Of a stretch of 64,000 bases of DNA, positions 47,149 to 56,887 are shown piece after piece. Origin of the DNA: Clostridium peptidivorans (lineage in GTDB: Bacteria; Bacillota; Clostridia; Clostridiales; Clostridiaceae); the NCBI RefSeq assembly GCF_900205925.1, contig NZ_OAOD01000006.1, positions 83,846 through 147,845 of the forward strand, written 5' to 3'. Every line of letters starts with the position of its first letter. The stretch's first letter is position 1. A program made the position numbers and the translations under genes. The notes beneath the pieces were generated by a model. It was not told the origin of the DNA. It ran no database searches and worked only from the letters and a program-made list of their open reading frames with translations.

Positions 47149-47211
47149 GCATAATTTGTAAGAATATATAATTTAGTTATAAATTAGCACATCTTATCAA
47201 ATGAGATGATT
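47149..47211 (+). repeat. family B double-hairpin repeat, copy B2
   Basis: GCATAATTTGTAAGAATATA continues as ATTTAGTTATAAATTAGC and then CATCTTATCAAATGAGATG. The two successive stems match the family B consensus. Confidence 0.7.
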
Positions 47212-47323
47212 GGTTATTAATTAGACTTGAGGCTTAATTATATATGTATGATGATTTAGCTCGTGAACTAAAATTCTCGGGGGTAAAAATAAGGAACACA
47301 TTTAAGGGTGGAGGGATTACAAT

Positions 47324-48589
47324 ATGCAGGAATACGATATAGTTATAATAGGCGGAGGCCCAGCAGGACTTGCGGCTGCAATTTCTGCAAAGGAAGAAGG
47401 AGTAGGAAATATCTTAATATTAGAAAGAGGAAGTGAACTTGGAGGAATCTTAAATCAATGTATACATAATGGGTTTGGACTTCATACATTTGAGGAAGAA
47501 CTCACAGGCCCTGAATATGCACAAAAATATATAAATAAGATAGAGGAATTAAATATAGAATATAAGCTAAATACCATGGTATTAGATTTAAATAGAGATA
47601 AGGTCATAACTGCGGTGAATCCAGATGAAGGCATATTTGAAATAAATGCAAAGGCGGTAGTGCTTGCTATGGGATGCAGAGAAAGACCAAGAGGGGCATT
47701 GAATATTCCAGGTGGAAGATGTGCGGGAATATTTACTGCAGGAACGGCACAAAGATTTGTAAATATTGAAGGATATCTTCCAGGTAAAGAGGTTGTGGTT
47801 TTAGGTTCTGGAGATATAGGACTTATAATGGCAAGGAGAATGACGCTTGAAGGAGCAAATGTTAAGGCTGTAGTAGAGCTTATGAATTATTCTGAAGGGC
47901 TTAAGAGAAATATTGTACAGTGTCTTGATGACTTTGATATTTCGTTAAAATTAAGTCATACAGTTATAGATATAAAGGGAAGAGATAGACTTGAAGGGGT
48001 TACCATAGCAAGAGTGGATGAAAACAGGAAGCCTTTAAAGGGGACGGAAGAATTTATTGAGTGCGATACGTTACTTTTATCTGTAGGACTTTTACCTGAA
48101 AATGAACTATCAAAAAAGGCAGAAGTTGAACTTTCAAAAATTACAGGAGGCCTTATAGTAAATGAAAGTTTAGAAACTAATATAGAGGGTATATTTGCTT
48201 GTGGAAATGTGCTTCACGTGCATGATTTGGTGGATAATGTAAGTATAGAAAGTCATATGGCTGGAAAAAATGCAGCATTATATGTAATGGGTATGAATTT
48301 TCAAAATGGTGAGGATGTAACGGAAGTAGTAGCAGGCGAAGGTATAAGATATACGGTACCTAAATATATAAATGTTAAAAATGTAGAAAATTATGTTGAG
48401 TTAGGATTTAGAGTAAGTAATGTATTTAAAAATAGCTATATAGCTCTTTACTTTGATGACTCACTAGAAAAGCATATTAAAAAAAGAATACTTACTCCAG
48501 GAGACATGGAAACATTAAAAATAACAAAGGATATGTTTTCGAAGTATCCAAACAGCAGTAAAGTTACTGTAAAGATAGAAGAGGAGTAG
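47324..48589 (+). CDS. NAD(P)/FAD-dependent oxidoreductase (GlpB/HcnB-like)
   Basis: This is a 421-residue flavoprotein. The N-terminal FAD motif is IIGGGPAGLAAA, a second Rossmann motif VVLGSGDIGLIMARR lies near 165, and GIFACGNVLHVHDLVDNV is the second FAD-contact motif. In other Firmicutes this protein is encoded between a GlpA-like dehydrogenase and a DUF1667 protein and is linked to glycerol 3-phosphate or related oxidation. Here neither partner is adjacent, so its electron partner is unclear. GGAGGG precedes the ATG. Confidence 0.85.
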   Translation: MQEYDIVIIGGGPAGLAAAISAKEEGVGNILILERGSELGGILNQCIHNGFGLHTFEEELTGPEYAQKYINKIEELNIEYKLNTMVLDLNRDKVITAVNPDEGIFEINAKAVVLAMGCRERPRGALNIPGGRCAGIFTAGTAQRFVNIEGYLPGKEVVVLGSGDIGLIMARRMTLEGANVKAVVELMNYSEGLKRNIVQCLDDFDISLKLSHTVIDIKGRDRLEGVTIARVDENRKPLKGTEEFIECDTLLLSVGLLPENELSKKAEVELSKITGGLIVNESLETNIEGIFACGNVLHVHDLVDNVSIESHMAGKNAALYVMGMNFQNGEDVTEVVAGEGIRYTVPKYINVKNVENYVELGFRVSNVFKNSYIALYFDDSLEKHIKKRILTPGDMETLKITKDMFSKYPNSSKVTVKIEEE

Positions 48590-48618
48590 AATTTAATTAA
48601 AGTTAAATAATTAATAAG

Positions 48619-48655
48619 ATGAGTGCCTAAAAAAGTTTTTTTAGGCACTCTTTAC
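48619..48655. terminator. bidirectional intrinsic terminator
   Basis: GAGTGCCTAAAAAA and TTTTTTAGGCACTC form a 14-bp stem. It includes the stop codon of the minus-strand RusA gene. Confidence 0.8.
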
Positions 48656-49247
48656 ATATAAGCATTTTCCCTTTGTTTGCTGAAACAGAATTTTCAGCAG
48701 TGATTTCTTTACCGCATATATTGCAAGAGTTTAAATTATTGGATGAGGATGTATTTTTTTTAACAGAATTATTCAAGTTTTTCTTATTGGAAGGAGGTTC
48801 ATATTCTATTGGTATGTCCTTGGTTTCTTTTTTGCATATATCATATCTCATGCTATATAGACTTTCAGCAAATAATTCTAATTCAAATCTAGGATCTTCT
48901 TTATCGTAATATTCTTCTATTATGAGTCTTCTAATTTGAGCATCATTTATAATTAATCCACTTTTTTCTATACCATCAAAAATACTTTTAGTAATGTTAT
49001 TTGTATCTGGATGTCTTTTTTGACTTTTATAATAAACCTTGAGCACTGCTATTAATGCCTCTGTAAGTACTATATGAGGATTTTGAATTCTAGCAGCATA
49101 GGCAATTTCTTCTTCATAAAGGGCATATCTATCGTGATATTTTCCCGAATTATAAGGTAAAATTGCTCGTCCATTTAAATTTGATAACTTAAAATTTGAT
49201 TTAGATATAGGGGAACCTTTTACTACAACTTTGGCATACTTATTCAT
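48627..49247 (-). CDS. RusA-like Holliday junction resolvase with C-terminal zinc ribbon
   Basis: This is a 206-residue protein. Residues about 5-125 match the RusA endodeoxyribonuclease fold, with KGSPISKSNFK, HPDTNNITKSIFDGIEKSGLIINDAQIR and the acidic residues for metal binding. A lysine/serine-rich linker (about 140-170) leads to a C-terminal zinc ribbon CNICGKEI...CKECLKK. RusA genes are usually phage-borne, but no phage genes are near. AAAGGTG six bases before the ATG at 49247 sets the start, rather than the in-frame GTG inside the ribosome binding site. Confidence 0.82.
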   Translation of the reverse strand: MNKYAKVVVKGSPISKSNFKLSNLNGRAILPYNSGKYHDRYALYEEEIAYAARIQNPHIVLTEALIAVLKVYYKSQKRHPDTNNITKSIFDGIEKSGLIINDAQIRRLIIEEYYDKEDPRFELELFAESLYSMRYDICKKETKDIPIEYEPPSNKKNLNNSVKKNTSSSNNLNSCNICGKEITAENSVSANKGKMLICKECLKKLF

Positions 49248-49459
49248 ATTAATCACCTTTTGTTTATAAAGTTATATAATGCAAATTTTAATATTAAAAT
49301 AAAACCTTATTTAATAATATCATAATGAGTTTAATTGACACAAATATTTGATTATAAGGTGCTAATAAAGTATAATAATTTATTGAACTTACCATATAAA
49401 ATTAAAATGAAAACAAGTCTAAATATATCTAATAATTGAAATATAAGAGAGGTAAAAGT

Positions 49460-50488
49460 ATGGAGGAGAAGAAATTTAAAATTCTTGCTATAGAAAGCAG
49501 TTGCGATGAAACTTCTGCAGCGGTAGTAGTAAATGGAAGAGATGTACTCTCAAATGTTATAGCTTCTCAAATAGATACACATAAAAAGTTTGGGGGAGTT
49601 GTTCCAGAAGTAGCTTCAAGAATGCATATTGAGGTAGTTGGTGCAGTAGCTAAAGAGGCTATAGATAAAGCAAAAATTACCTTTGATGATATAGATGCAG
49701 TAGGGGTTACATATGGCCCAGGTCTTGTAGGGGCGTTACTTGTGGGACTTCAATATGCTAAGGCATTGGCTTTTGCTTTAGATAAGCCACTTATTGGAGT
49801 AAATCATATCGAAGGTCATATAAGCTCAAATTTTATTCAGCATAAAGATTTGGAACCACCTTTTGTATGCCTTGTAGTATCAGGAGGACATACATTTGTG
49901 GTATATATGAAAGATTATGGTGAATTTGAAGTGATGGGTCAAACTAGAGATGATGCAGCAGGGGAAGCTTATGATAAGATAGCTAGGGCTTTGGGATTGG
50001 GATATCCAGGTGGTCCTAAAATTGATAAGCTTGCTAAAGAGGGAAATGAAGATGCAATAAAATTTCCAAGGGCAAACTTTCATGACAATGAATCCTTAGA
50101 TTTTTCTTTTAGTGGTTTAAAATCCTCAGTTTTAAATTATTTGAATTCTATGGAAATGAAGGGTGAAGAGGTTAATAAAGCTGATGTGGCAGCATCTTTT
50201 CAAAAGGCAGTAGTTCAATTTTTAGTTGATAATGCAATGAAAGCTTGTAAGATTAAAGAAGTAAATAAAATAGCAGTAGCAGGAGGAGTTGCATCTAACT
50301 CATGCTTGAGAGACACCTTAATTAATAGAGGGCGTGAAAATGACATAGAGGTTTTATTTCCAGAGCCTATTCTATGTACAGACAATGCTGCCATGATAGG
50401 AAGTGCAGCATACTTTGAATTTTTAAAGGGAAGGGTATCTTCCATGGAACTAAATGCAGTACCGAACTTAAAATTGGGGCAAAGATAA
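49460..50488 (+). CDS. tsaD: tRNA N6-adenosine threonylcarbamoyltransferase
   Basis: This is a 342-residue ASKHA-fold enzyme. The metal-binding HIEGH motif is near residue 112, VSGGHT follows, and [12 protein letters not shown] and CTDNAAMIG mark the nucleotide site. It adds the threonylcarbamoyl group to A37 of ANN-decoding tRNAs together with TsaB and TsaE encoded at 42.6-43.8 kb. AGAGGT seven bases before the ATG at 49460 fixes the start. A terminator follows. Confidence 0.96.
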   Translation: MEEKKFKILAIESSCDETSAAVVVNGRDVLSNVIASQIDTHKKFGGVVPEVASRMHIEVVGAVAKEAIDKAKITFDDIDAVGVTYGPGLVGALLVGLQYAKALAFALDKPLIGVNHIEGHISSNFIQHKDLEPPFVCLVVSGGHTFVVYMKDYGEFEVMGQTRDDAAGEAYDKIARALGLGYPGGPKIDKLAKEGNEDAIKFPRANFHDNESLDFSFSGLKSSVLNYLNSMEMKGEEVNKADVAASFQKAVVQFLVDNAMKACKIKEVNKIAVAGGVASNSCLRDTLINRGRENDIEVLFPEPILCTDNAAMIGSAAYFEFLKGRVSSMELNAVPNLKLGQR

Positions 50489-50511
50489 AAAGCTGTTTTG
50501 CAGCTTTTTTA
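50487..50511 (+). terminator. intrinsic terminator after tsaD
   Basis: AAAAGCTG and CAGCTTTT pair across a short loop and are followed by TT. The next 400 bases up to oppA are A/T-rich and show nothing I can name apart from a weak CodY-like stretch near 50650. Confidence 0.7.
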
Positions 50512-50930
50512 TTTTTTGCTAAATTAGTTGTGAAATCCTCGATATAAAAACAAGTGTATACATATGTAAAACTAAAAATGACGATTAAGGTATAAAATGG
50601 GAAGTAATTATAACTGAAATTGATTACATCAGTCATAAAATGTGAAATTTGGATTTTTGAAAATTGCAATTTTTAGTTAATGAGCCTATAATGGAAAATA
50701 ATAAAAATTAATAAGTAACTTATAATTTTAATTTACATAAGCCAATGATAACATGCTGATGGTAAAGGATTATAGGTGGTCATTGCCTTGATGGTTTTGT
50801 GCATAAACATGATTAATATGTATTAAATATGCTAAAAACTAAATGCTTTAAGATTTTGATTGGGGGAAATAAAATTTCAAATTTTAAAGTATTATTCAAA
50901 TTTAAGAAAAATGAAGGGGGCTTCTAAAAA

Positions 50931-52502
50931 ATGAAACGAAGAGTACTAGCATTATTAATAACCAGTATGGTTATAACAACAACACTTCTAGCAGGGTGTG
51001 GAGGGGGAAACAAACAAGCAACTAGTGGAAATGCTACGGCACCAAAAACACTTATTTATGCGCAAGGTTCTGATCCTAGGGGGTTAGATCCAGCTTATGT
51101 TGATGATGGGGAATCAGCTAAGATAATTGTAAATGTCTATGAAGGATTACTTCAATATAAAGAAGGATCAACAGAAGTAGAGCCATGTCTTGCAACAGAA
51201 TGGAAGATAAGTAATGATGGAAAAGAATATACATTTAAACTTCGTCAGGGAGTAAAATTCCATGATGGAACACCGTTTAATGCAGATGCAGTAAAATTTA
51301 ATATAGAAAGACAAATACCACCTCAAGTAAAAGATGACATGCCATATGCCTCCTTTACTTTTGGACCAGTACAAAAGGTTGAAAAGGTGGATGAGTATAC
51401 AGTGAAGGTTATATTAAAAGAGTCATATACTCCTTTCTTAGCTAACCTAGCAATGTCTCTTGCAGCGCCAATGGCAAGTCCTGATGCTATAAAGAAAAAT
51501 AATGGTAACTTAAACGAAAATCCTGTAGGAACAGGACCATTTAAATTTGTATCTTGGAAAAAGGGTGAAGCAGTAACTTTAGAAAAGAATAATGAATATT
51601 GGGGAGAAAAAGCAAAATCAGATAAAGTGGTATTTAAGTTCACTAAGGAAAACTCAGTACGTGCAAGTGAACTTATGACAGGAGCTGTGGATATAATAGA
51701 TGGAGTTGACCCTAATGATATTAAAAAACTTACAGATAGTAAGATGCAATTATTTAATGAAAAGGGAATGAATATAAATTACATGGCATTTAATACATCT
51801 AGAGCACCATTTAACGATGTTAAACTTAGGCAAGCTATAAGTTACGCCATAGATAGAGAAGAGCTTGTTAAATACTTATATCAAGGTTTCTCAGATATAG
51901 CATATACTTCAATGCCATCTTTCATTCCAGGATTTAATGATAAATTAAAGTCTTATCAATATAATCCAGAAAAGTCAAAAGAGCTATTGAAGGCAGCAGG
52001 AAAAGAAAATTTACAAGTTAAAATGATTACTTATTCAAATCCTAGACCATACAATCCAGTAAATGGACAAAAGTTAGCTGAAGCTATTCAAAACTACTTA
52101 TCAAAAGTAGGTATAAAGGCTACAATTGATGTTTATCCATGGAAGGAATACAAAGAAAAAATAGCTCAAGGCGAGGGGGATATATTATTTTATGGATGGA
52201 ATGGAGATAACGGAGATGCAGATAACTTCTTATCACTGTTTGATTCAAAAGAAATAAAATCTACTTTAAATGCCGCTAGATATAATAATCCCAAAGTAGA
52301 CGAACTTCTTGTAAAAGGAAGAAAAACTCCAAATGGGGAAGAAAGAAATAATATTTATAAAGAGATACAAAAAATAGTAGATGAAGATGCAGTTTGGCTT
52401 CCAATATCCTACGCAAAGAGTATGGCGGCTTACTCACCTAAAGTTAAAAACTTTGAACTTCATCCAACAGGAGTTGTATTCTTAAAGGATGTAGAAAAAT
52501 AA
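50931..52502 (+). CDS. oppA: oligopeptide ABC transporter substrate-binding lipoprotein
   Basis: This is a 523-residue family 5 extracellular solute-binding protein. The signal peptide ends at the lipobox LLAGC (Cys23). The mature part has WKISNDGKEYTFKLRQGVKFHDGTPFNADAVKFNIER and RQAISYAIDREELVKYLYQG, the family signature. It captures peptides outside the cell for OppBCDF. AAGGGGGC precedes the ATG. A 442-base upstream region without genes probably holds the control region. Confidence 0.93.
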   Translation: MKRRVLALLITSMVITTTLLAGCGGGNKQATSGNATAPKTLIYAQGSDPRGLDPAYVDDGESAKIIVNVYEGLLQYKEGSTEVEPCLATEWKISNDGKEYTFKLRQGVKFHDGTPFNADAVKFNIERQIPPQVKDDMPYASFTFGPVQKVEKVDEYTVKVILKESYTPFLANLAMSLAAPMASPDAIKKNNGNLNENPVGTGPFKFVSWKKGEAVTLEKNNEYWGEKAKSDKVVFKFTKENSVRASELMTGAVDIIDGVDPNDIKKLTDSKMQLFNEKGMNINYMAFNTSRAPFNDVKLRQAISYAIDREELVKYLYQGFSDIAYTSMPSFIPGFNDKLKSYQYNPEKSKELLKAAGKENLQVKMITYSNPRPYNPVNGQKLAEAIQNYLSKVGIKATIDVYPWKEYKEKIAQGEGDILFYGWNGDNGDADNFLSLFDSKEIKSTLNAARYNNPKVDELLVKGRKTPNGEERNNIYKEIQKIVDEDAVWLPISYAKSMAAYSPKVKNFELHPTGVVFLKDVEK

Positions 52503-52516
52503 TTGACATAAGATTA

Positions 52517-52544
52517 AGAAACCCCGTTTAGCTACGGGGTTTCT
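52517..52544 (+). other. hairpin between oppA and oppB
   Basis: AGAAACCCCGT (52517-52527) pairs with ACGGGGTTTCT (52534-52544) over a six-base loop. There is no T-run after it, so it may be a partial terminator or RNA-stabilising stem that favours oppA over the rest of the operon. Confidence 0.65.
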
Positions 52545-52550
52545 ACATAG

Positions 52551-52615
52551 GCATAATTTGTAGAAATCTACGATTTCATTACAAATTAGCCCATCTCATG
52601 ATAATGAGATGTTTC
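52551..52615 (+). repeat. family B double-hairpin repeat, copy B3
   Basis: GCATAATTTGTAGAAATC pairs with GATTTCATTACAAATT, followed by a second stem CATCTCAT/ATGAGATG and GTTTC. It is the cleanest plus-strand copy and lies between oppA and oppB. Confidence 0.8.
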
Positions 52616-52682
52616 ATAATTATAAATCAGTACATAGTACTAGTGGCGTTAGATTAGAAATTATAAAAGGGGGCCAAGGAAT

Positions 52683-53687
52683 ATGCTAAAGTATATATTT
52701 AAAAGATTAGTGCTACTAATACCTGTAATACTTGGAGTATCTATACTTGTATTTTTAGTAATGCATGTTTTTACAACAGACCCTGCAAGTATTATATTAG
52801 GACAACATGCTACTGCAGAGCAGGTAGCAAACTTAAGAGAAGAATTAGGGTTAAATAAACCTTTATATCTACAATATTTTGATTTTATAGGGGGAGTATT
52901 TAAAGGAAGTTTAGGTAATTCACTTATAACTAAGACTTCAGTTACAGGAGAGATATTAGCAAGGTTTCCAGCAACTATTGAACTTGCTTTAGCAGCTATT
53001 ATTATTGCTTCTATAGTTGGAGTAATTATAGGAGTAATATCTGCGGTAAAGCAAAATTCTTTAGTTGATTATCTTAGCATGGTAGGAGCACTTCTTGGGG
53101 TTTCTATGCCAATATTTTGGCTTGGACTTATGCTTATAATATTGTTTTCGGTTAAGCTTCACTGGTTACCTGTATCAGGAAGAATACAAATAGGTATGGA
53201 ACCTGTGCATGTTACAGGATTTTATTTATTAGACAGCTTAATCACTGGAAATATGGCTGCGTTTAAAAGTTCGCTTCAGCATTTAATATTACCAGCAATA
53301 GCATTAGCTTCTTATTCAACTGCAATTATAGCTCGTATGACAAGATCTACTATGCTTGAAATTGTTAAGCAGGATTATATAAGAACTGCAAGAGCTAAAG
53401 GATTATATGAAAGAGTCGTTATACTTAAACATGCTTTAAGAAATGCACTAATACCAATAACTACAGTAATAGGACTTCAATTGGGTTCCCTTCTCGGAGG
53501 TGCTGTACTTACAGAAACGGTTTTTTCATGGCCTGGGGTTGGAAGTTATACAATTGATGCTATATTAAAGTCAGATTATCCAGTAGTTCAAGGTTCTGTA
53601 ATGATCTTAGCGGTTGTATTTGTGCTTGTAAATTTAATAGTAGATTTACTATATGCATATTTAGACCCTAGAATAAAATACTCTTAA
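52683..53687 (+). CDS. oppB: oligopeptide ABC transporter permease OppB
   Basis: This is a 334-residue permease with an N-terminal membrane anchor and five further segments. The family motifs LGLNKPLYLQY, ATIELALAAIIIA and TRSTMLEIVKQDYIRTARAKGL are present, the last being the ATPase-contacting EAA loop. It forms the pore with OppC. GGGGG precedes the ATG. It is flanked on both sides by family B repeats in opposite orientations. Confidence 0.94.
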   Translation: MLKYIFKRLVLLIPVILGVSILVFLVMHVFTTDPASIILGQHATAEQVANLREELGLNKPLYLQYFDFIGGVFKGSLGNSLITKTSVTGEILARFPATIELALAAIIIASIVGVIIGVISAVKQNSLVDYLSMVGALLGVSMPIFWLGLMLIILFSVKLHWLPVSGRIQIGMEPVHVTGFYLLDSLITGNMAAFKSSLQHLILPAIALASYSTAIIARMTRSTMLEIVKQDYIRTARAKGLYERVVILKHALRNALIPITTVIGLQLGSLLGGAVLTETVFSWPGVGSYTIDAILKSDYPVVQGSVMILAVVFVLVNLIVDLLYAYLDPRIKYS

Positions 53688-53692
53688 TAAAG

Positions 53693-53758
53693 GAAACATC
53701 TCAAATGAATTGAGATGTGCTAATTTATTACGAAATCAAAGATTTCTATAAATTATGC
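53693..53758 (-). repeat. family B double-hairpin repeat, copy B4 (inverted)
   Basis: Read on the minus strand it is GCATAATTTATAGAAATC, then GATTTCGTAATAAATT, then CATCTCAATTCATTTGAGATG and GTTTC. It matches B3 in the opposite direction. Its outer end stops at the AGGAGGT of oppC. Confidence 0.8.
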
Positions 53759-53772
53759 AGGAGGTAATTTTA

Positions 53773-54663
53773 ATGGAAACTAACGTAGAATTAGAGGCTC
53801 AAGTTGAAGAGCATGAAGAAAAATATAAACATTTAAAAAATACATTTAGTATTCTTATAAAAAATAAAGCAGCACTAGTGGGATTAATTATAATTTTGTT
53901 ATTGACTTTGATAGCTTTATTTGCAAGCTTTATTATGCCTTATGATCCTTATGTAGGAAATTTGTCTGAAAGCCTTCAAGCGCCATCATCTGCACATATA
54001 TTTGGAACAGATGAACAAGGAAGAGATATTTTAAGTAGAATTATAGATGGAGCAAAAATATCTTTAAGAGTAGGTGTTGCCTCTGTTGCTATTGCATTAA
54101 GCATTGGAACTGTAATAGGTGCAACTGCTGGATACTATGGTGGAAAGATAGATATGTTTTTAATGAGAATTATGGACATAGTTTTGGCTTTTCCATCGCT
54201 ACTTTTAGCTATAGCATTTATGAGTGCTTTAGGAAGGGGAATAGACAAGGCTGTAATTGCAATAAGTATTGTCACAATACCTGAGTATGCAAGAATAGTT
54301 AGAAGCTGTATATTAGCTGTTAAAGAAAGTGAATATGTTCAAGCGGCAAAGGTAATAGGAAATAGCGATTTTAATATTATATTTAAACACATTTTACCCA
54401 ATGTTATGTCTCCTATAATAGTACGCGCTACTTTAGGAGTATCTACAGCTATTTTGGAAACATCAGCTTTAGGGTTTTTAGGACTTGGTGTTCAACCACC
54501 CTTTGCTGAATGGGGAAGTATGCTTGGATCAGGAAGAGGATATTTCTATAACGCTCCCCACATAGTATTGTTCCCTGGTATAGCTATTACTATTACCGTA
54601 TTAGCTTTTAATTTGTTTGGAGATGGGCTTCGTGATGCCTTAGATCCAAAGTCTAGAAAATAG
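53773..54663 (+). CDS. oppC: oligopeptide ABC transporter permease OppC
   Basis: This is a 296-residue permease with about six membrane segments. It has the usual N-terminal hydrophilic lead, [26 protein letters not shown] and the EAA loop [25 protein letters not shown]. The ATG at 53773 follows AGGAGGT. An in-frame ATG at 53755 belongs to the end of repeat B4 and precedes the ribosome binding site, so it is rejected. Confidence 0.94.
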   Translation: METNVELEAQVEEHEEKYKHLKNTFSILIKNKAALVGLIIILLLTLIALFASFIMPYDPYVGNLSESLQAPSSAHIFGTDEQGRDILSRIIDGAKISLRVGVASVAIALSIGTVIGATAGYYGGKIDMFLMRIMDIVLAFPSLLLAIAFMSALGRGIDKAVIAISIVTIPEYARIVRSCILAVKESEYVQAAKVIGNSDFNIIFKHILPNVMSPIIVRATLGVSTAILETSALGFLGLGVQPPFAEWGSMLGSGRGYFYNAPHIVLFPGIAITITVLAFNLFGDGLRDALDPKSRK

Positions 54664-54674
54664 AGGTGAGTGAA

Positions 54675-55652
54675 ATGTTACTAGAAGTAAAGAATTTAAA
54701 AACTCAGTTTAAGATGAAAGATGGCCTGGTGAATGCAGTTAATGGAGTGGACTTTAATATAGATAAGGGAGAAGTTGTAGCAATTGTTGGAGAATCTGGT
54801 AGTGGGAAAAGTGTTACTTCCCTATCTATTATGGGACTTATTCCAAGCCCTCCAGGAAAAGTTATAGATGGAGAGATATTATTTAAGGGTGAAGATTTAT
54901 TAAACAAAAATAAAAGAGAAATGCAGGATATAAGAGGAAGTAAGATTTCTATGATATTTCAAGAACCTATGACTTCGTTAAATCCTGTATTTACTGTAGG
55001 AAGGCAAATTTCTGAATCCATTATGAGACATGAAAAGTTATCTAAAAAGGCAGCGGGAAAAAAAGCAATAGAAATGCTTGATCTAGTTGGAATACCTTCT
55101 CCGGAAACAAGAATTAAAAATTATCCACATCAACTAAGTGGAGGTATGAGGCAGCGTGTAATGATTGCTATGGCTCTTACATGTAATCCAGAACTTTTAA
55201 TTGCAGATGAGCCAACTACTGCACTTGATGTTACAATACAAGCTCAAATATTAGATTTAATGGTTAAGCTTAAAGAAAAACTTGGGACATCAATACTTTT
55301 AATAACTCATGACCTAGGAGTGGTTGCGGAAACTGCTGATAGGGTTGTAGTTATGTATTGTGGGAAGGTGGTTGAAAATGGAAGCGTAGATGAAATTTTT
55401 GAGAATCCAATGCATCCATATACACAGGGATTGTTAAATTCTATTCCTAAGATAGATGAGGAATGCAAAAAATTATTTATGATACCAGGTATGGTTCCAA
55501 ACCCTTTAGATATGCCTGAAGGTTGTGCTTTTAGCAGCAGATGTAGTAAATGTAGTGAAAGATGCACATCAAAAGAGCCACCACTTATTAATTATAATGG
55601 AAGAGAAGTAAGATGCTTTTTATATAGTAACAAAGGAAGGAGGGAAGTATGA
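54675..55652 (+). CDS. oppD: oligopeptide ABC transporter ATP-binding protein OppD
   Basis: This is a 325-residue ABC ATPase. Walker A is [13 protein letters not shown], the signature is [15 protein letters not shown] and Walker B is [12 protein letters not shown]. The C-terminal oligopeptide extension has four cysteines ([14 protein letters not shown]), which may hold an iron-sulfur cluster as in other OppD/DppD proteins. AGAGGTG sets the ATG at 54675. The stop overlaps the oppF ATG (ATGA). Confidence 0.95.
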   Translation: MLLEVKNLKTQFKMKDGLVNAVNGVDFNIDKGEVVAIVGESGSGKSVTSLSIMGLIPSPPGKVIDGEILFKGEDLLNKNKREMQDIRGSKISMIFQEPMTSLNPVFTVGRQISESIMRHEKLSKKAAGKKAIEMLDLVGIPSPETRIKNYPHQLSGGMRQRVMIAMALTCNPELLIADEPTTALDVTIQAQILDLMVKLKEKLGTSILLITHDLGVVAETADRVVVMYCGKVVENGSVDEIFENPMHPYTQGLLNSIPKIDEECKKLFMIPGMVPNPLDMPEGCAFSSRCSKCSERCTSKEPPLINYNGREVRCFLYSNKGRREV

Positions 55653-56644
55653 TTATGGAAGTTTTAATGGAAGTAAAAAACTTAAAAAAATACTTTCCTA
55701 TGCAATCTGGATTTTTAAGTAGTAATAAGGGATATGTTAAAGCTGTTGATGATGTTAGTTTTAATATATATAAGGGAGAAACTCTAGGACTAGTTGGAGA
55801 ATCAGGCTGTGGGAAATCTACTACAGGAAGAATGCTTGTAAATTTGTTAAATCCAACTGAGGGTGACGTATTATTTGAAGGCAAAGATATTAGAGAGCTT
55901 TGTAAAAAGGATAAGAAAAATTTAAGTAAAAATATACAAATAATATTTCAAGACCCCTATGCGTCTCTAAATCCTAGAATGACCATAGGAGATATAATAG
56001 CAGAGCCTATGAAAATAAATAAAATAGTAGATGGCAAGGAACTTGAGAAAAGAGTTTTGAAGCTATTAAATTATGTAGGACTTGCAAGTTATCATAAGGA
56101 TAGATATCCTCATGAGTTTAGTGGAGGACAAAGACAAAGAGTTGGAATAGCAAGAGCAATTTCTGTAGATCCAAAACTTATAGTGTGTGATGAACCAGTA
56201 TCAGCATTAGACGTTTCTATACAAGCTCAAGTTTTGAATTTACTGCATGACCTGCAAAAAGAATTTGATTTAACTTATCTTTTTATAGCTCATGGTTTAA
56301 ATGTTGTAAAACATGTAAGTAATAGAGTTGGGGTTATGTATTTAGGAAAGCTTGTAGAAATTGCAAATGATAATTGCCTATATAGCGATCCAAAACATCC
56401 ATACACTCAGGCGCTTTTATCTGCAATACCTGTTCCGAATCCTAGGGCTAAAAAGGAAAGAATTATATTAAAGGGTGATGTGCCAAGTCCATTAAATCCT
56501 CCAACTGGCTGTAGATTTCATACTAGATGCTCTAAGTGTATGGATATATGTAAATTAGAAGAACCTAAAATGGTAGAAATAGAAGGAAAGCACAGCGTTG
56601 CTTGTCACCTTTATGATGCTAGTATGGCAGTAGAAAATAATTAG
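55649..56644 (+). CDS. oppF: oligopeptide ABC transporter ATP-binding protein OppF
   Basis: This is a 331-residue ABC ATPase and partner of OppD. Walker A is [13 protein letters not shown], the signature is [15 protein letters not shown] and Walker B is [12 protein letters not shown]. The C-terminal cysteine motif [14 protein letters not shown] matches that in OppD. The usual AHDL switch reads AHGL (IAHGLNVV), so Asp is replaced by Gly in the H-loop motif. AAGGAGGGA precedes the ATG. It ends the opp operon. Confidence 0.94.
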   Translation: MIMEVLMEVKNLKKYFPMQSGFLSSNKGYVKAVDDVSFNIYKGETLGLVGESGCGKSTTGRMLVNLLNPTEGDVLFEGKDIRELCKKDKKNLSKNIQIIFQDPYASLNPRMTIGDIIAEPMKINKIVDGKELEKRVLKLLNYVGLASYHKDRYPHEFSGGQRQRVGIARAISVDPKLIVCDEPVSALDVSIQAQVLNLLHDLQKEFDLTYLFIAHGLNVVKHVSNRVGVMYLGKLVEIANDNCLYSDPKHPYTQALLSAIPVPNPRAKKERIILKGDVPSPLNPPTGCRFHTRCSKCMDICKLEEPKMVEIEGKHSVACHLYDASMAVENN

Positions 56645-56733
56645 CGACAAGTTGGCGTGGCTATAGCTTTTAATGGCTAGTAAAGTGGTTGATAATGAAT
56701 AATTGATATTTCAATAAGATAATAGTTTAGGAT

Positions 56734-56765
56734 GAAAGTCGGCATAGGTCGGCTTTCTGTGTTTT
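56734..56765 (+). terminator. intrinsic terminator of the opp operon
   Basis: GAAAGTCG and CGGCTTTC pair around GCATAGGT, followed by TGTGTTTTT. Confidence 0.65.
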
Positions 56766-56887
56766 TATGATGAGATTATTATATAACATAAATGCATATG
56801 ATATAATTAAGGAAGTAAATTAAGATATATTATATATAAGAAACTTGAAAAGAAAGATTATTATTTAACAGTAGGAGGTAAATATAT

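Noticed and set aside
50648..50666. CodY box before oppA (ATTTTTGAAAATT region)
   Set aside because: It differs from the CodY consensus at about four of 15 positions in a very A/T-rich gap, so it is not distinctive.
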